Source of the DNA: Moraxellaceae bacterium
GTDB taxonomy: Bacteria > Pseudomonadota > Gammaproteobacteria > Burkholderiales > Rhodocyclaceae
Reading direction: 5' to 3'
Length of the DNA: 64,000 bases
Assembly: GCA_031119205.1 (NCBI GenBank)
Contig: JAVHYF010000005.1
Location: 7,260-71,259, forward strand
Shown here: positions 20,467 to 31,251 of the stretch, in pieces
How positions within the stretch are numbered: the stretch's first letter is position 1
Layout of the letters: each line of letters opens with the position of its first letter
Program-made: the position numbers and the translations under genes
Notes under the pieces: model-generated
Databases searched by the model: none
What the model was told of the DNA's origin: nothing
What the model saw: the letters and a program-made list of their open reading frames with translations, nothing else

Positions 20467-21254
20467 TGGCTGCGACGCTCGTCTTCGACATCGAATCGAT
20501 TCCGGACGTCGCTGGCATCCGCAAGCTGGAGAACCTGCCCGACGACCTCGCCGACAGCGAGGTGGCGGAGTGGATGTTCCAGAAGCGTCGCGCCGCAACC
20601 GGATCAGACTTCCTGCCGCATTTCCTGCAGCGCATCGTCACCATCAGCTGCGCCCTGCGCGACGGCAACAGCTTCCGTGTGTTCTCGCTGTCGGAGCCGG
20701 ATACTGACGAAGCAGGCATCATCCAGCGCTTCTTCGACGGCATCGAGAAATACACGCCGCAGGTGGTGTCCTGGAACGGCGGAGGCTTCGACCTGCCGGT
20801 GCTTCACTACCGCGGTCTGCAACACGGCATCGTCGCACCGCGTTACTGGGACATGGGCGACGGCGACTATGCCGACAGCCGCGAATTCAAGTGGAACAAC
20901 TACATCAGTCGCTACCACACGCGCCATCTGGACCTGATGGATCTGCTGGCGATGTACCAACCGCGCGCCAGTGCTCCGCTGGATGACCTTGCCAAGCTGT
21001 GTGGTTTCCCCGGCAAGCTGGGCATGGACGGCAGCGCGGTGTGGGGGGCTTACCAGGACGGCAAGATCGCCGAGATCCGCAACTACTGCGAGACGGACGT
21101 TGTGAACACCTATCTCGTTTTCCTGCGTTTCCAGCTGATGCGTGGTGCGCTGGATGGGGATGCCTACGCCCGTGAGGCCGAGCTGGTGCGCGATACCTTG
21201 TCTCGCAGCGAGGCCGGGCACTGGAAGGAATTCCTGGCCGCCTGGAAGTCCTGA
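20466..21254 (+). CDS. Predicted 3'-5' exonuclease (PolB-exonuclease-like)
   Basis: LVFDIESIPD, VVSWNGGGFDLPVLHYR, RHLDLMDLL, NYCETDVVNTYLVFLR exonuclease motifs. Confidence 0.85.
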   Translation: MAATLVFDIESIPDVAGIRKLENLPDDLADSEVAEWMFQKRRAATGSDFLPHFLQRIVTISCALRDGNSFRVFSLSEPDTDEAGIIQRFFDGIEKYTPQVVSWNGGGFDLPVLHYRGLQHGIVAPRYWDMGDGDYADSREFKWNNYISRYHTRHLDLMDLLAMYQPRASAPLDDLAKLCGFPGKLGMDGSAVWGAYQDGKIAEIRNYCETDVVNTYLVFLRFQLMRGALDGDAYAREAELVRDTLSRSEAGHWKEFLAAWKS

Positions 21255-21274
21255 ACCTTGCAGGTGACGACATG

Positions 21275-21304
21275 AAAAAGGCAGCCCGAGGGCTGCCTTT
21301 CTTA
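21275..21304. terminator. Rho-independent terminator, convergent genes
   Basis: aaaaaggcagcccgagggctgcctttctt. Confidence 0.8.
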
Positions 21305-21320
21305 TCTTGCGTTCTGCGGC

Positions 21321-22118
21321 TCAGGCCGGCAGGTCGATACCCTTGTGCGCCTGCACGATCTGCAGCAACGGCGCAAAGATCTTCGGCGAGCCGGCAACCA
21401 GGTTGCCGGTCTTCAGATAGTCGGCTTCGCCACCGAAGTCGCTGACCAGGCCACCGGCTTCGCTGACCAGCAGCGCGCCAGCTGCCATGTCCCACGGCGA
21501 CAGGCCGATCTCGAAGAAGCCGTCGAAGCGACCGCAGGCGACGTACGCCAGGTCCAGCGAGGCAGCACCCGGGCGGCGCAGGCCGGCGGTCTTCTCGGTC
21601 AGCTCGCGGAACATGCCGAGGTAGGCGTCGACGTGCTGCAGCTGCTTGAAGGGGAAGCCGGTGCCGAGCAGGGCCTCGTTCATGCGCGCGCGCTTGGAGA
21701 CACGGATGCGGCGGTCATTCAGGAAAGCGCCGCGGCCGCGGGTGGCGGTGAACAGCTCGTTGCGGCTGGTGTCGTAGATGACGGCCTGTTGCAGCACGCC
21801 TTTCTGGGCCAGCGCGATCGACACCGCGTACTGCGGCATGCCGTGGATGAAGTTGGTCGTGCCATCGAGCGGATCGATGATCCACTGGAACTCGCTCTGG
21901 CCGTCTTCGCCCGATTCCTCCGCGAGGATCGCGTGGTCGGGGTAAGCTTCACGGATGACCTCGATGATCGCCTCTTCTGCTGCGCGGTCGACCTCGGTCA
22001 CGAAGTCGTTCTGCGTTTTCGCGCGTACTTCAAGCAGGTCAAGATCCAGCGCGGCGCGGTTGATGATCGTGCCCGCGCGGCGTGCGGCCTTGACGGCGAT
22101 GTTGAGCGTGGGATGCAT
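21321..22118 (-). CDS. suhB: Inositol-1-monophosphatase SuhB
   Basis: [42 protein letters not shown]; start inferred at 22118. Confidence 0.93.
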   Translation of the reverse strand: MHPTLNIAVKAARRAGTIINRAALDLDLLEVRAKTQNDFVTEVDRAAEEAIIEVIREAYPDHAILAEESGEDGQSEFQWIIDPLDGTTNFIHGMPQYAVSIALAQKGVLQQAVIYDTSRNELFTATRGRGAFLNDRRIRVSKRARMNEALLGTGFPFKQLQHVDAYLGMFRELTEKTAGLRRPGAASLDLAYVACGRFDGFFEIGLSPWDMAAGALLVSEAGGLVSDFGGEADYLKTGNLVAGSPKIFAPLLQIVQAHKGIDLPA

Positions 22119-22188
22119 GGATGCGAATCTCGTCGTGAGCGCCACGGACATCATTGTTCCGGACGCGTAAAACTCTCGATTATACAAC

Positions 22189-22956
22189 GTGGATCATCAA
22201 ACTCCCGAGGCGCCGTCGTCTGCGAGCGCCATGCTGTCCCGCGTGCGCGTCGTGCTGACACGGCCCAGCCATCCCGGCAATATCGGTTCCGCTGCGCGCG
22301 CCATGAAGACGATGGGGCTGACGCGGCTCTATCTCGTGCAGCCGCGGGCATTTCCTCACCCGGAAGCCGAAACACTCGCTTCAGGCGCTACCGACGTACT
22401 TGCGGCAGCGACCGTCTGCGAATCGCTGTCAGACGCCCTGGCCGGCGTGACGATTGCTGCGGCCACGACTTCGCGCCGTCGCGAACTGGCCCTGCCGATG
22501 CAATGGTCGCGGGATGCTGCACGCACCCTTGCCTCGGCAGCGCAGCAGGGCGAGGTAGCGCTGGTCTTCGGTAACGAGACCTACGGCCTGTCCAACGAAG
22601 AACTGGCGCAATGCCAGTTGCCGGTGATGATCCCGGCCAATCCCGAATACGCCTCCCTGAATCTGGCCGCCGCCGTGCAGTTGCTGAGCTACGAATTGCG
22701 CATGGCCATCGTCGATACAGGCGAGGCGCCTTACATCGAAGGCGAGCTGGCGACCGTGGATGAAGTGGAGCAGATGTTCGGCCACTTCGAGCGCGCGATG
22801 ACCACCAGCGGTTTCTTCAATCCCGACAACCCGAAGCGCCTGCTACCGCGGCTGCGCCGCATGTTCGGCCGTATCCGGCTGGAGAAGGACGAGGTCAATA
22901 TCCTTCGCGGCATGCTGGGGGCATTCGAGGCGCCCTGGCGCAAGCCCAAAAGTTGA
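22189..22956 (+). CDS. trmJ: tRNA (cytidine/uridine-2'-O-)-methyltransferase TrmJ
   Basis: [64 protein letters not shown]. Confidence 0.92.
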   Translation: MDHQTPEAPSSASAMLSRVRVVLTRPSHPGNIGSAARAMKTMGLTRLYLVQPRAFPHPEAETLASGATDVLAAATVCESLSDALAGVTIAAATTSRRRELALPMQWSRDAARTLASAAQQGEVALVFGNETYGLSNEELAQCQLPVMIPANPEYASLNLAAAVQLLSYELRMAIVDTGEAPYIEGELATVDEVEQMFGHFERAMTTSGFFNPDNPKRLLPRLRRMFGRIRLEKDEVNILRGMLGAFEAPWRKPKS

Positions 22957-22986
22957 TCGTTTTAGTCGGATAATCTAGAATCCGAC
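22953..22986 (+). promoter_or_regulatory. Candidate sigma-70 promoter for cysE with overlapping inverted repeat
   Basis: TTGATC-N17-TAGAAT (22953-22981); inverted repeat GTCGGAT-N8-ATCCGAC (22965-22986) spans the -10. Confidence 0.55.
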
Positions 22987-23010
22987 GCTTTCCTCATAAG
23001 AAACAACATC

Positions 23011-23748
23011 ATGTTCGCCCATCTCCGCGAAGACGTCGCCAGCGTTCTGCAACGCGACCCGGCCGCAAGGTCGAAGCTGGAGGTGGTGACCTGTTACCCG
23101 GGTATCCATGCCCTGTTGTTTCATCGCCTGGCTCACGCGCTGTGGCTGCGTCAATGGCGCTGGCTGGCCCGCTTCGTTTCGCAGTTTTCGCGCTGGCTCA
23201 CCGGTATCGAGATCCATCCCGGCGCCGTCATTGGTCGGCGGGTGTTCATTGACCATGGCTACGGCGTGGTCATAGGCGAAACGGCCGAGATCGGGGACGA
23301 CTGCACGATCTACCAGGGCGTGACACTTGGTGGTACTTCCCTGTACCGCGGCCAGAAGCGCCATCCGACGCTGGAGAGCGGTGTCGTGGTCGGGGCCGGC
23401 GCGAAGGTGCTGGGCGGTTTCACGGTCGGCGCCGGCTCCAAGATCGGCTCCAATGCGGTGGTGGTCAAACCTGTTCCTCCCGGCGCGACAGCGGTCGGGA
23501 ATCCGGCCAGGATCATCGAGGCTGGCAGTAGCGGGCAGGAGTCCCCGTTCTCTGCCTACGGCGTGACCCGCAACATGGATGATCCGCTCTCCAAAGCCCT
23601 GCATGCCTTGCTTGACCATGCCACCGAGCAGGACCGGCGTATTGATGCGCTGGCTGCACGCTTGAAGGCAGCAGGTCTGTGTGCAGAAGGCGAAATCGAT
23701 AGCCAGCAGCAGTTCGACCACGATTACCTGAGCAAGATAGTCGATTGA
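23011..23748 (+). CDS. cysE: Serine O-acetyltransferase
   Basis: Left-handed beta-helix hexapeptides ([44 protein letters not shown]). Confidence 0.95.
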   Translation: MFAHLREDVASVLQRDPAARSKLEVVTCYPGIHALLFHRLAHALWLRQWRWLARFVSQFSRWLTGIEIHPGAVIGRRVFIDHGYGVVIGETAEIGDDCTIYQGVTLGGTSLYRGQKRHPTLESGVVVGAGAKVLGGFTVGAGSKIGSNAVVVKPVPPGATAVGNPARIIEAGSSGQESPFSAYGVTRNMDDPLSKALHALLDHATEQDRRIDALAARLKAAGLCAEGEIDSQQQFDHDYLSKIVD

Positions 23749-23773
23749 AATCTTGACTGAAACTGTCGGGTAT
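23749..23773 (+). promoter_or_regulatory. IscR type-1-like binding box, copy 1
   Basis: AATCTTGACTGAAACTGTCGGGTAT matches ATASYYGACTRWWWYAGTCRRSTAT at 22 of 25 positions (counted by hand); contains -35 TTGACT (23753-23758). Confidence 0.75.
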
Positions 23774-23776
23774 TTT

Positions 23777-23801
23777 AATCTTGACTAAATTCATCGGGAA
23801 T
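23777..23801 (+). promoter_or_regulatory. IscR type-1-like binding box, copy 2
   Basis: AATCTTGACTAAATTCATCGGGAAT, 20 of 25 positions to the same consensus, 28 bp downstream of copy 1. Confidence 0.65.
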
Positions 23802-23839
23802 TAACCGGACTTCCTCGCCAGCTCTCTGAGGCCCACGCC

Positions 23840-24343
23840 ATGCGGCTTACCACCAAAGGACGCTTCGCTGTCACCGCCATGATCGATCTTGCCCTGCGGC
23901 AAGGCGAGGGGCCCGTGACGCTGGCAGGCATCAGCGAACGGCAGAGCATTTCGCTGTCCTATCTCGAACAGTTATTCGGCAAGCTGCGCCGCCACGAACT
24001 GGTGGCGAGCGTGCGCGGCCCGGGCGGCGGTTACACGCTGGCGCGTGACATGTCCGGCATCTCGGTGGCCGACATCATCATCGCGGTGGATGAGCCACTC
24101 GACGCCACCCAATGCGGTGGACGCGAGAACTGCCACGACGATGGCCGCTGCATGACCCATGAGCTGTGGAGCAACCTCAACCGCACGATGTACGCCTACC
24201 TGGAATCGGTCACGCTGGCGGCGCTGGTTGACCAGCAGCGCAAGCGGAAGAGCGCGGCAGCGCCCGGTTCGGAATGTGTTGCGGTGCTGCACGACGAACG
24301 CATGCGTGCGGCGCTGGGCTCTGCGTCGATGCTTGCCGACTGA
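23840..24343 (+). CDS. iscR: Fe-S cluster assembly transcriptional regulator IscR
   Basis: [19 protein letters not shown], Rrf2 HTH, cluster ligands C-x5-C-x5-C ([13 protein letters not shown]). Confidence 0.96.
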   Translation: MRLTTKGRFAVTAMIDLALRQGEGPVTLAGISERQSISLSYLEQLFGKLRRHELVASVRGPGGGYTLARDMSGISVADIIIAVDEPLDATQCGGRENCHDDGRCMTHELWSNLNRTMYAYLESVTLAALVDQQRKRKSAAAPGSECVAVLHDERMRAALGSASMLAD

Positions 24344-24356
24344 AACAGGACCCATC

Positions 24357-25508
24357 ATGTTCGCGCCGGTATACCTCGATCACAACGCCACCACGCCGCT
24401 TGATGAGCGCGTGTTCGCGGTGATGGAGCCGTTCTTGCGCGATCGTTTCGGCAACGCGTCCAGTCGCCATGAGTATGGCCGACATGCTCGCGCAGCAATC
24501 GATACCGCGCGTGCGCAGGTGGCCGATGCCGTTGGCGCGCATCCCAGCGAAGTCGTATTCACCAGCGGTGGTTCGGAAGCGAACAACCTGTTCGTGAAGG
24601 GCGCTGCGGGAAGCCAGCGTGGTGGCGTGATCGCCATCGGCGCGAGCGAACATCCCTGCGTGCGTGAGCCGGCCCGTCAGTTGGTGGGGCAGGGCTGGCG
24701 CATGCTTGAACTGCCGGTCATGGCCACTGGCCACCTTAATACGACTGCTTCGGCTGCGCTGATTGCCCAGCACCGCCCGCGTCTGGTGTCGGCGATGCTG
24801 GCCAACAACGAAACCGGTGCCTTGTCGAACGTGATGGCGCTGGTGGAGCCGATGCGTCAGGCCGGCGGCTGGTTGCATACGGATGCTGTGCAGGCCCTGG
24901 GCAAGATCACCCTCGATTTCCGCGCTCTGGGCGTGCAGGCCATGACGCTGTCCTCGCACAAGATCGGCGGCCCGATCGGCGCTGGCGCGCTGGTGGTGGC
25001 GAAGCGGGTCGATATCGCTGCGCAGATCGCCGGTGGTGGTCACGAGCGTGGCCTGCGATCCGGTACGGAAAACGTCGCCGCGATTGCGGGGTTCGGCCGT
25101 GCTTGCGAGCTGGCCTCCCAGGAACTGGAGGCGCGTGCAACCCGAATGCAGGCAGCACGTGACCGCCTTGAAGAGCGACTGCTTGGCCTTGGTGCGCGCC
25201 CCTTCGGTGGCGTGGAGCCGCGCCTGCCGAATACGAGCTACTTCGGCTTCGACAACATCGATGGCGAAACCCTTGTGGCGAAGATGGATCGCGCCGGTTT
25301 TGCGATCGCCAGTGGTGCCGCGTGTTCCAGCGCGAACCCCGAACCTTCGCGCACCTTGCTTGCCATGGGCGTGGAGCCGGATGTGGCGCGCACGGCAGTG
25401 CGCGTCAGCATGGGGCCGCACACCTCGCTCGAAGATGTCGACCGATTCGCCGAGACTATCGGCGCGATGCTGATTGAGTTGAAACGCATGGCTGCAGTGG
25501 CAGTCTGA
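24357..25508 (+). CDS. Cysteine desulfurase, NifS-like paralogue
   Basis: VYLDHNATTPLDERV, SSHKIGGPIGAGAL (PLP Lys), ASGAACSSANPEPS active-site Cys loop; start ATG 24357. Confidence 0.92.
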   Translation: MFAPVYLDHNATTPLDERVFAVMEPFLRDRFGNASSRHEYGRHARAAIDTARAQVADAVGAHPSEVVFTSGGSEANNLFVKGAAGSQRGGVIAIGASEHPCVREPARQLVGQGWRMLELPVMATGHLNTTASAALIAQHRPRLVSAMLANNETGALSNVMALVEPMRQAGGWLHTDAVQALGKITLDFRALGVQAMTLSSHKIGGPIGAGALVVAKRVDIAAQIAGGGHERGLRSGTENVAAIAGFGRACELASQELEARATRMQAARDRLEERLLGLGARPFGGVEPRLPNTSYFGFDNIDGETLVAKMDRAGFAIASGAACSSANPEPSRTLLAMGVEPDVARTAVRVSMGPHTSLEDVDRFAETIGAMLIELKRMAAVAV

Positions 25509-25537
25509 CCAGATAAGTACAACAGGGAGTGGTAGTG

Positions 25538-26746
25538 ATGAAGTTCCCCATCTATCTCGATTACTCGGCGACCACGCCGGTGGACCCGCGCGTGGCGCAG
25601 GCGATGATCCCGTGGCTGACCGAGAATTTCGGCAACCCGGCGAGCCGCTCGCACGCTTATGGCTGGACCGCTGAAGAAGCAGTCGAGACTTCGCGCGAGC
25701 ATGTCGCAGCGCTGGTCGGCGCGGACCCGAAAGAGATCGTGTGGACTTCCGGCGCGACGGAATCGAACAACCTTGCCATCAAGGGCGCCGCGCACTTCTA
25801 CGCCAGCAAGGGCAAGCACCTCATCACCCTGAAGACCGAGCACAAGGCCGTGCTGGACACCATGCGCGAACTGGAGCGCACCGGCTTCGAAGTGACGTAT
25901 ATGGACGTGCAGGAAAACGGCCTGATCGACCTTGAAGCATTCAAGGCCGCGCTGCGCCCGGACACCACCGTCGTGTCGGTGATGTTCGTAAATAACGAGA
26001 TCGGCGTCATCCAGCCGATCGCCGAACTGGGCGAGATCTGCCGCGCGCGCGGCATCATCTTTCACGTCGATGCAGCGCAGGCGACCGGCAAGGTCGATAT
26101 CGATCTGGGCGCGCTGAAGGTGGACCTGATGTCCTTCTCGGCGCACAAGACCTACGGCCCGAAAGGTATCGGAGCCCTGTACGTGCGCCGCAAGCCGCGC
26201 GTGCGTCTGGAAGCCCAGATGCACGGTGGTGGTCATGAGCGCGGCATGCGTTCCGGTACGCTGGCGACGCACCAGATCGTCGGCATGGGCGAAGCCTTCC
26301 GCCTGGCGAAGCTGGAAATGGGCGCTGAGCGCGAGCGCATCCGTGCCCTGCGCGACAGGCTGCTGGCCGGCCTGACGACGATGGAAGAGACCTTCGTCAA
26401 TGGCGACATGGAAGCCCGCGTGCCGCACAACCTGAACATCAGCTTCGCTTACGTCGAAGGTGAGTCGCTGATCATGGCGATCAAGGACGTGGCCGTGTCT
26501 TCCGGCTCCGCCTGCACCTCGGCATCGCTGGAGCCGTCCTACGTGTTGCGTGCGCTCGGCCGCAACGATGAACTGGCGCACAGCTCGATCCGTTTCTCCA
26601 TCGGCCGTTTCACGACCGAGGAAGAAGTGAATTACACGATCGAACTGCTGCACAACAAGATCGGCAAGCTGCGCGAACTGTCTCCGCTGTGGGAGATGGT
26701 GAAGGAAGGCGTTGATCTGAACACCGTGCAATGGGCTGCTCACTGA
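25538..26746 (+). CDS. iscS: Cysteine desulfurase IscS
   Basis: [79 protein letters not shown]; start ATG 25538. Confidence 0.96.
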   Translation: MKFPIYLDYSATTPVDPRVAQAMIPWLTENFGNPASRSHAYGWTAEEAVETSREHVAALVGADPKEIVWTSGATESNNLAIKGAAHFYASKGKHLITLKTEHKAVLDTMRELERTGFEVTYMDVQENGLIDLEAFKAALRPDTTVVSVMFVNNEIGVIQPIAELGEICRARGIIFHVDAAQATGKVDIDLGALKVDLMSFSAHKTYGPKGIGALYVRRKPRVRLEAQMHGGGHERGMRSGTLATHQIVGMGEAFRLAKLEMGAERERIRALRDRLLAGLTTMEETFVNGDMEARVPHNLNISFAYVEGESLIMAIKDVAVSSGSACTSASLEPSYVLRALGRNDELAHSSIRFSIGRFTTEEEVNYTIELLHNKIGKLRELSPLWEMVKEGVDLNTVQWAAH

Positions 26747-26780
26747 GCGCCGCGCACTGAAGGAATACTGGAGTACTGAA

Positions 26781-27167
26781 ATGGCATATAGCGAAAAGGT
26801 CCTCGACCACTACGAAAACCCCCGCAACGTTGGCTCCTTCGCCAAGGAAGACGGCGAGGTCGGCACCGGCATGGTCGGCGCGCCGGCCTGCGGTGACGTG
26901 ATGAAGCTGCAGATCAAGGTGGACCCGTCCACCGGTGTCATCCAGGACGCCAAGTTCAAGACCTACGGCTGCGGCTCGGCCATTGCTTCCAGCTCGCTGG
27001 TGACCGAATGGGTCAAGGGCAAGACGCTGGACGAAGCGATGAACATCAAGAACACCGCGATCGCCGAAGAGCTGGCGCTGCCGCCGGTGAAGATCCACTG
27101 TTCCATCCTGGCCGAAGACGCCATCAAGGCAGCGGTCGAGGATTACAAGAAGAAGCACGGAGCCTGA
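26781..27167 (+). CDS. iscU: Fe-S cluster scaffold IscU
   Basis: [53 protein letters not shown]. Confidence 0.97.
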   Translation: MAYSEKVLDHYENPRNVGSFAKEDGEVGTGMVGAPACGDVMKLQIKVDPSTGVIQDAKFKTYGCGSAIASSSLVTEWVKGKTLDEAMNIKNTAIAEELALPPVKIHCSILAEDAIKAAVEDYKKKHGA

Positions 27168-27169
27168 TC

Positions 27170-27493
27170 ATGGCTGTCACGTTGTCCGCATCGGCGGCAC
27201 GCCACGTCGCCAACTTCATGACGAAGCGGGGCAAGGGCGTCGGTATCCGCCTGGGCGTCAAGACTTCCGGCTGCTCGGGCATGGCCTACAAGCTGGAGTA
27301 CGCAGACGAGCAGGCCGGTGACGATCTGGTGTTCGAAAGCCACGGCGTGAAGGTGCTGGTCGATCCGAAGAGCCTGCCCTACATCGATGGCACCGAACTG
27401 GACTTCGTGAAGGAAGGCCTGAACGAGGGCTTCAAGTTCAACAACCCGAACGTCAAGGACGCATGCGGTTGCGGCGAAAGCTTCAACGTCTGA
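27170..27493 (+). CDS. iscA: Iron-sulfur cluster assembly protein IscA
   Basis: [16 protein letters not shown] and CGCGESFNV; start ATG 27170. Confidence 0.96.
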   Translation: MAVTLSASAARHVANFMTKRGKGVGIRLGVKTSGCSGMAYKLEYADEQAGDDLVFESHGVKVLVDPKSLPYIDGTELDFVKEGLNEGFKFNNPNVKDACGCGESFNV

Positions 27494-27501
27494 GCTTGCG
27501 T

Positions 27502-27548
27502 CGGGCCCCCGCATCAGTGGCTCGTCGCAAGACGGGCCCGTTTTCTTT
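27502..27548 (+). terminator. Terminator-like hairpin between iscA and hscB
   Basis: cgggccc (27502-27508) ... gggcccg (27534-27540) followed by TTTTCTTT; loop 25 nt. Confidence 0.5.
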
Positions 27549-27554
27549 GTAGCC

Positions 27555-28070
27555 GTGATCCAGGACTATTTCTCTCTGTTCCAGTTGCCGGAAAGATTCG
27601 CGCTCGATCTGGGCGCGCTGGAAGGCGCATACCGGCACGTCCAGGCGCAGGTTCACCCTGACCGTTTTGCCCATCGCTCGGAAGTGGAGCGACGCGTGGC
27701 AATGCAGTGGGCAACGCATGCCAACGAGGCGTATCGCGCGTTGCGCAACCCGGTGGAGCGTGCACGTTACCTGCTGGAGCGGCGTGGCACGACTATCGAC
27801 GCCGAACGCAACACCGGTATGTCGCACGCCTTCCTGATGCAGCAGATGGCGTGGCGCGAGGCGGTGGAAGAGGCTGCAGGCGACGTTGCTGCGCTAAGAA
27901 GGCTGGAGAAGGATTTGCTGCGCGACGAAGGCGTCATGCTTGACGATCTTCAACATGCGCTGGACGACGCCAGCGACAATACCCAGGCGGCCGAGCTGGT
28001 GCGCCGCCTGATGTTCATGGAAAAGCTGCGTAGCGAGATCGACGATGCGATCGCGCAGCTCGAAGACTGA
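27555..28070 (+). CDS. hscB: Co-chaperone HscB
   Basis: DYFSLFQLPERFALDLGALEGAYRHVQAQVHPDRFA J-domain with HPD. Confidence 0.94.
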   Translation: MIQDYFSLFQLPERFALDLGALEGAYRHVQAQVHPDRFAHRSEVERRVAMQWATHANEAYRALRNPVERARYLLERRGTTIDAERNTGMSHAFLMQQMAWREAVEEAAGDVAALRRLEKDLLRDEGVMLDDLQHALDDASDNTQAAELVRRLMFMEKLRSEIDDAIAQLED

Positions 28071-28120
28071 TCTGCCTGCTACATGCTTGATGTAACTGGA
28101 CTGCCGAGAGCGGAACGCTG

Positions 28121-29986
<1,866 letters not shown>

Positions 29987-30000
29987 AAGCACGAGAACCC

Positions 30001-30348
30001 ATGACCCAAGTCGTTGTACTTCCCCACGTCGAACTGTGTCCCGAAGGCGCAGTGCTCGAGATCGCGCCCGGCGAGTCCATCTGTGATGGCCTGCTGGAGA
30101 ACGGCATCGATATCGAACACGCCTGCGAGAAATCCTGTGCCTGTACCACCTGTCACGTCATCGTGCGTGAAGGTTTTCGCTCTCTGGAGAGCGCCGAGGA
30201 TCTGGAAGAGGACATGCTCGACAAGGCCTGGGGCCTCGAGCCGAATTCCCGCCTGTCCTGTCAGGCCATCGTGACGGAAACGCCGCTTGTGGTGGAGATT
30301 CCGCGCTACACGATCAACATGGTGTCCGAGGGAGGCAAGCGCTCATGA
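30001..30348 (+). CDS. fdx: Isc-type 2Fe-2S ferredoxin
   Basis: HACEKSCACTTCHV...SRLSCQAIV. Confidence 0.95.
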   Translation: MTQVVVLPHVELCPEGAVLEIAPGESICDGLLENGIDIEHACEKSCACTTCHVIVREGFRSLESAEDLEEDMLDKAWGLEPNSRLSCQAIVTETPLVVEIPRYTINMVSEGGKRS

Positions 30349-30539
30349 AGTGGACCGACACGCTGGACATCGCCATCGAGCTGGCCGAGACCCATCCCGA
30401 TGTGGACCCCACGCGCGTGAATTTCGTGGACCTGATGAACTGGGTGATGGCGCTACCCGGTTTCGACGACGACCCCAATCGATGTGGAGAGCGCATTCTG
30501 GAGGCGATCCAGGCAGCGTGGATCGAAGAGCGCGACTGA
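30345..30539 (+). CDS. iscX: Fe-S cluster assembly protein IscX
   Basis: MKWTDTLDIAIELAETHPDVDPTRVNFVDLMNWVMALPGFDDDP. Confidence 0.95.
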   Translation: MKWTDTLDIAIELAETHPDVDPTRVNFVDLMNWVMALPGFDDDPNRCGERILEAIQAAWIEERD

Positions 30540-30556
30540 GGCAGAGGTCGCTCAAC

Positions 30557-30600
30557 CGACAAACAAAAAAGCGAGGCAAGCCTCGCTTTTTTGTTTGTCG
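30557..30600. terminator. Bidirectional terminator, perfect 21-bp inverted repeat with 2-nt spacer
   Basis: cgacaaacaaaaaagcgaggc-aa-gcctcgcttttttgtttgtcg between convergent iscX and the response regulator. Confidence 0.9.
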
Positions 30601-30613
30601 CTTCCGGCGACGC

Positions 30614-31063
30614 CTACTCGAACCGCGACTCCGGCACCTCGTTGAGGCTCAACCAGTACTGACCCAGCTGGCCAACGGTCTGCAGAAATTTCTCGAAGTC
30701 CACCGGCTTGCGCACATAGCTGTTGGCACCCAGGCTGTAGGCCTCGTGGATGTCCTGTTGTTCGCGCGAAGTCGTCAGCACGACCACCGGCAGGAGGGCC
30801 GTGCGCGAGTCGGCGCGGATGCGGCGCAGCACTTCCAGGCCGTCGATGCGCGGCAGCTTTAGGTCCAGCAGCACCACGGCCGGCATGATGCCCATGTCGC
30901 GGCCTGCATGCCGCCCGGTGCCGAACAGATAGTCCAGTGCGTCCACGCCGTCCCGCGCCACCACGATCTCGTTGGGGATGCGGTTCTTGCCGAAGGCGCG
31001 CAGGGTCAGCGCTTCGTCATCGGGGTTGTCTTCGACGAGAAGGATCGGTCGGTCGGAGGACAT
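30614..31063 (-). CDS. Stand-alone response regulator (Rcp1-like receiver)
   Basis: ILLVEDNPDDEALTLRAF, VVLLDLKLPRIDGLEVLRRIR, SYVRKPVDFEKF. An alternative start at 31105 is possible. Confidence 0.9.
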   Translation of the reverse strand: MSSDRPILLVEDNPDDEALTLRAFGKNRIPNEIVVARDGVDALDYLFGTGRHAGRDMGIMPAVVLLDLKLPRIDGLEVLRRIRADSRTALLPVVVLTTSREQQDIHEAYSLGANSYVRKPVDFEKFLQTVGQLGQYWLSLNEVPESRFE

Positions 31064-31251
31064 CTTGGATTCCAGTACGCGGTGTCGCCGGTGATGGTCT
31101 GCCATGCCGATTCTAAACGAAGCCTGCGGCCGGCATATACGGCGACGCGCATGCCGTCTGCCATGCCGACGGGCGGGTGGCCCTCAATGTCCGCATGCCT
31201 GCGCCGATATGGGACAGGTTGCCGTCGTGTCCGCCCGGAGAGCCGACCCCC

